Positions 6,745-6,880 of a DNA stretch of 6,880 nt are shown here, in pieces. Every line of letters starts with the position of its first letter. Positions within the stretch are counted from its first letter, which is position 1. The position numbers and the translations under genes are program-made. This DNA is from Clostridia bacterium (GTDB lineage: Bacteria > Bacillota > Clostridia > Christensenellales > DTU072). The stretch is taken from contig JAQVME010000072.1 in the NCBI GenBank assembly GCA_028703745.1, forward strand, positions 1-6,880, given 5' to 3'. The notes beneath the pieces are model-generated. The model was not told the origin of the DNA. It made no database searches and was given only the letters and a program-made list of their open reading frames with translations.

Positions 6745-6820
6745 TGGTGGAGATAAGGGGATTCGAACCGCTGGCCTGTGCATTGCGAACGCACCGCTCT
6801 ACCAGCTGAGCCATATCCCC
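6745..6820 (-). tRNA. tRNA-Ala (anticodon CGC)
   Basis: This is a 76-nt cloverleaf on the minus strand, with CCA encoded. Acceptor GGGGATA pairs with TATCTCC and includes the G3:U70 wobble, the alanine identity element. The D arm is GCTC-AGCTGGTA-GAGC. The anticodon arm is GTGCG-TTCGCAA-TGCAC, giving anticodon CGC for GCG codons. The variable loop is AGGCC, the T loop TTCGAAT and the discriminator A73. The T stem AGCGG/CCCCT has a C51:C63 mismatch in its middle; the other four pairs form. The gene has a strong promoter and a terminator of its own. I expect it to be functional, possibly with reduced stability. A redundant or decaying isoacceptor is the alternative. Confidence 0.9.
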
Positions 6821-6834
6821 ACGGACTGTATAAT

Positions 6835-6861
6835 ATTATAAAATTTTTGTTGAAAAGTCAA
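6835..6861 (-). promoter_or_regulatory. tRNA-Ala promoter
   Basis: On the minus strand TTGACT (6856-6861) and TATAAT (6835-6840) are 15 bp apart. An alternative -35, TTGATT (6860-6865), gives 19 bp, and an offset -10, TAATAT, gives 17 bp with TTGACT. The -10 ends 14 bp before the tRNA's first base, leaving a short leader, as expected for a stable RNA gene. Confidence 0.7.
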
Positions 6862-6880
6862 TCAAATTTTTGCAATACGG

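Noticed and set aside
6324..6765. CRISPR array or integron attC sites
   Set aside because: There are only two units of about 216 bp with conserved complex interiors, unlike short CRISPR repeats. The boxes do not fit RYYYAAC/GTTRRRY, and no cas or integrase gene is present.
6480..6809. A 109-codon open frame on the + strand across the repeat, terminator and tRNA
   Set aside because: It runs antisense through a clear tRNA gene and two hairpins, and has no ribosome binding site. The residues reflect tRNA and repeat sequence, a well-known type of spurious prediction.

Overview
The window looks like a chromosomal segment of a mid-GC Bacillota (Firmicutes) bacterium, most likely an anaerobic Clostridia-type lineage. 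This is inferred from the long-form UvsE UV endonuclease, AGGAG/AGGGAG ribosome binding sites, near-consensus TTGxCx/TATAAT promoters, a GPH sugar symporter and a CCA-encoding tRNA gene. The species cannot be named from the sequence alone.

Layout, left to right. (1) 1-214: the 3' end of a glycerophosphodiester phosphodiesterase gene (+), closed by an intrinsic terminator at 233-259. (2) 274-1551: a 12-TM-type anion/ion permease of the ArsB/NhaD/SLC13 superfamily (-). (3) 1552-1730: a divergent promoter region. (4) 1731-3251: a MelB-like GPH-family sugar:cation symporter (+). It is followed after 19 bp by (5) 3271-4866, a metallo-beta-lactamase/beta-CASP/RMMBL ribonuclease-type protein (+); the pair probably forms one transcript. 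(6) 4876-6120: uvsE (-), convergent with the nuclease gene and only 9 bp from its stop. (7) 6121-6880: 760 bp without a protein gene. It holds the uvsE promoter and leader, a REP-like palindromic patch, two tandem copies of a structured repeat of about 216 bp, and a tRNA-Ala(CGC) gene (-) with its own promoter and terminator.

The protein genes are ordinary housekeeping or transport functions with well-preserved catalytic motifs, and I see no pathway linking them. The unusual part is 6300-6820. Two elements of 153 and 155 bp are each bounded by GGGGATTCG...CGAATCCCC inverted ends. They alternate with spacers of 62-63 bp that carry a terminator hairpin plus a copy of the tRNA-Ala 3' end. Each element contains a long hairpin whose outer 7-bp stem differs between copies at three base pairs, all compensated, while the sequences flanking the hairpin are nearly identical. 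This suggests a small tRNA-derived or tRNA-targeting repeat whose folded structure is under selection. The tRNA itself has one T-stem mismatch (C51:C63) that matches the repeat's sequence, which hints at exchange between tRNA and repeat.
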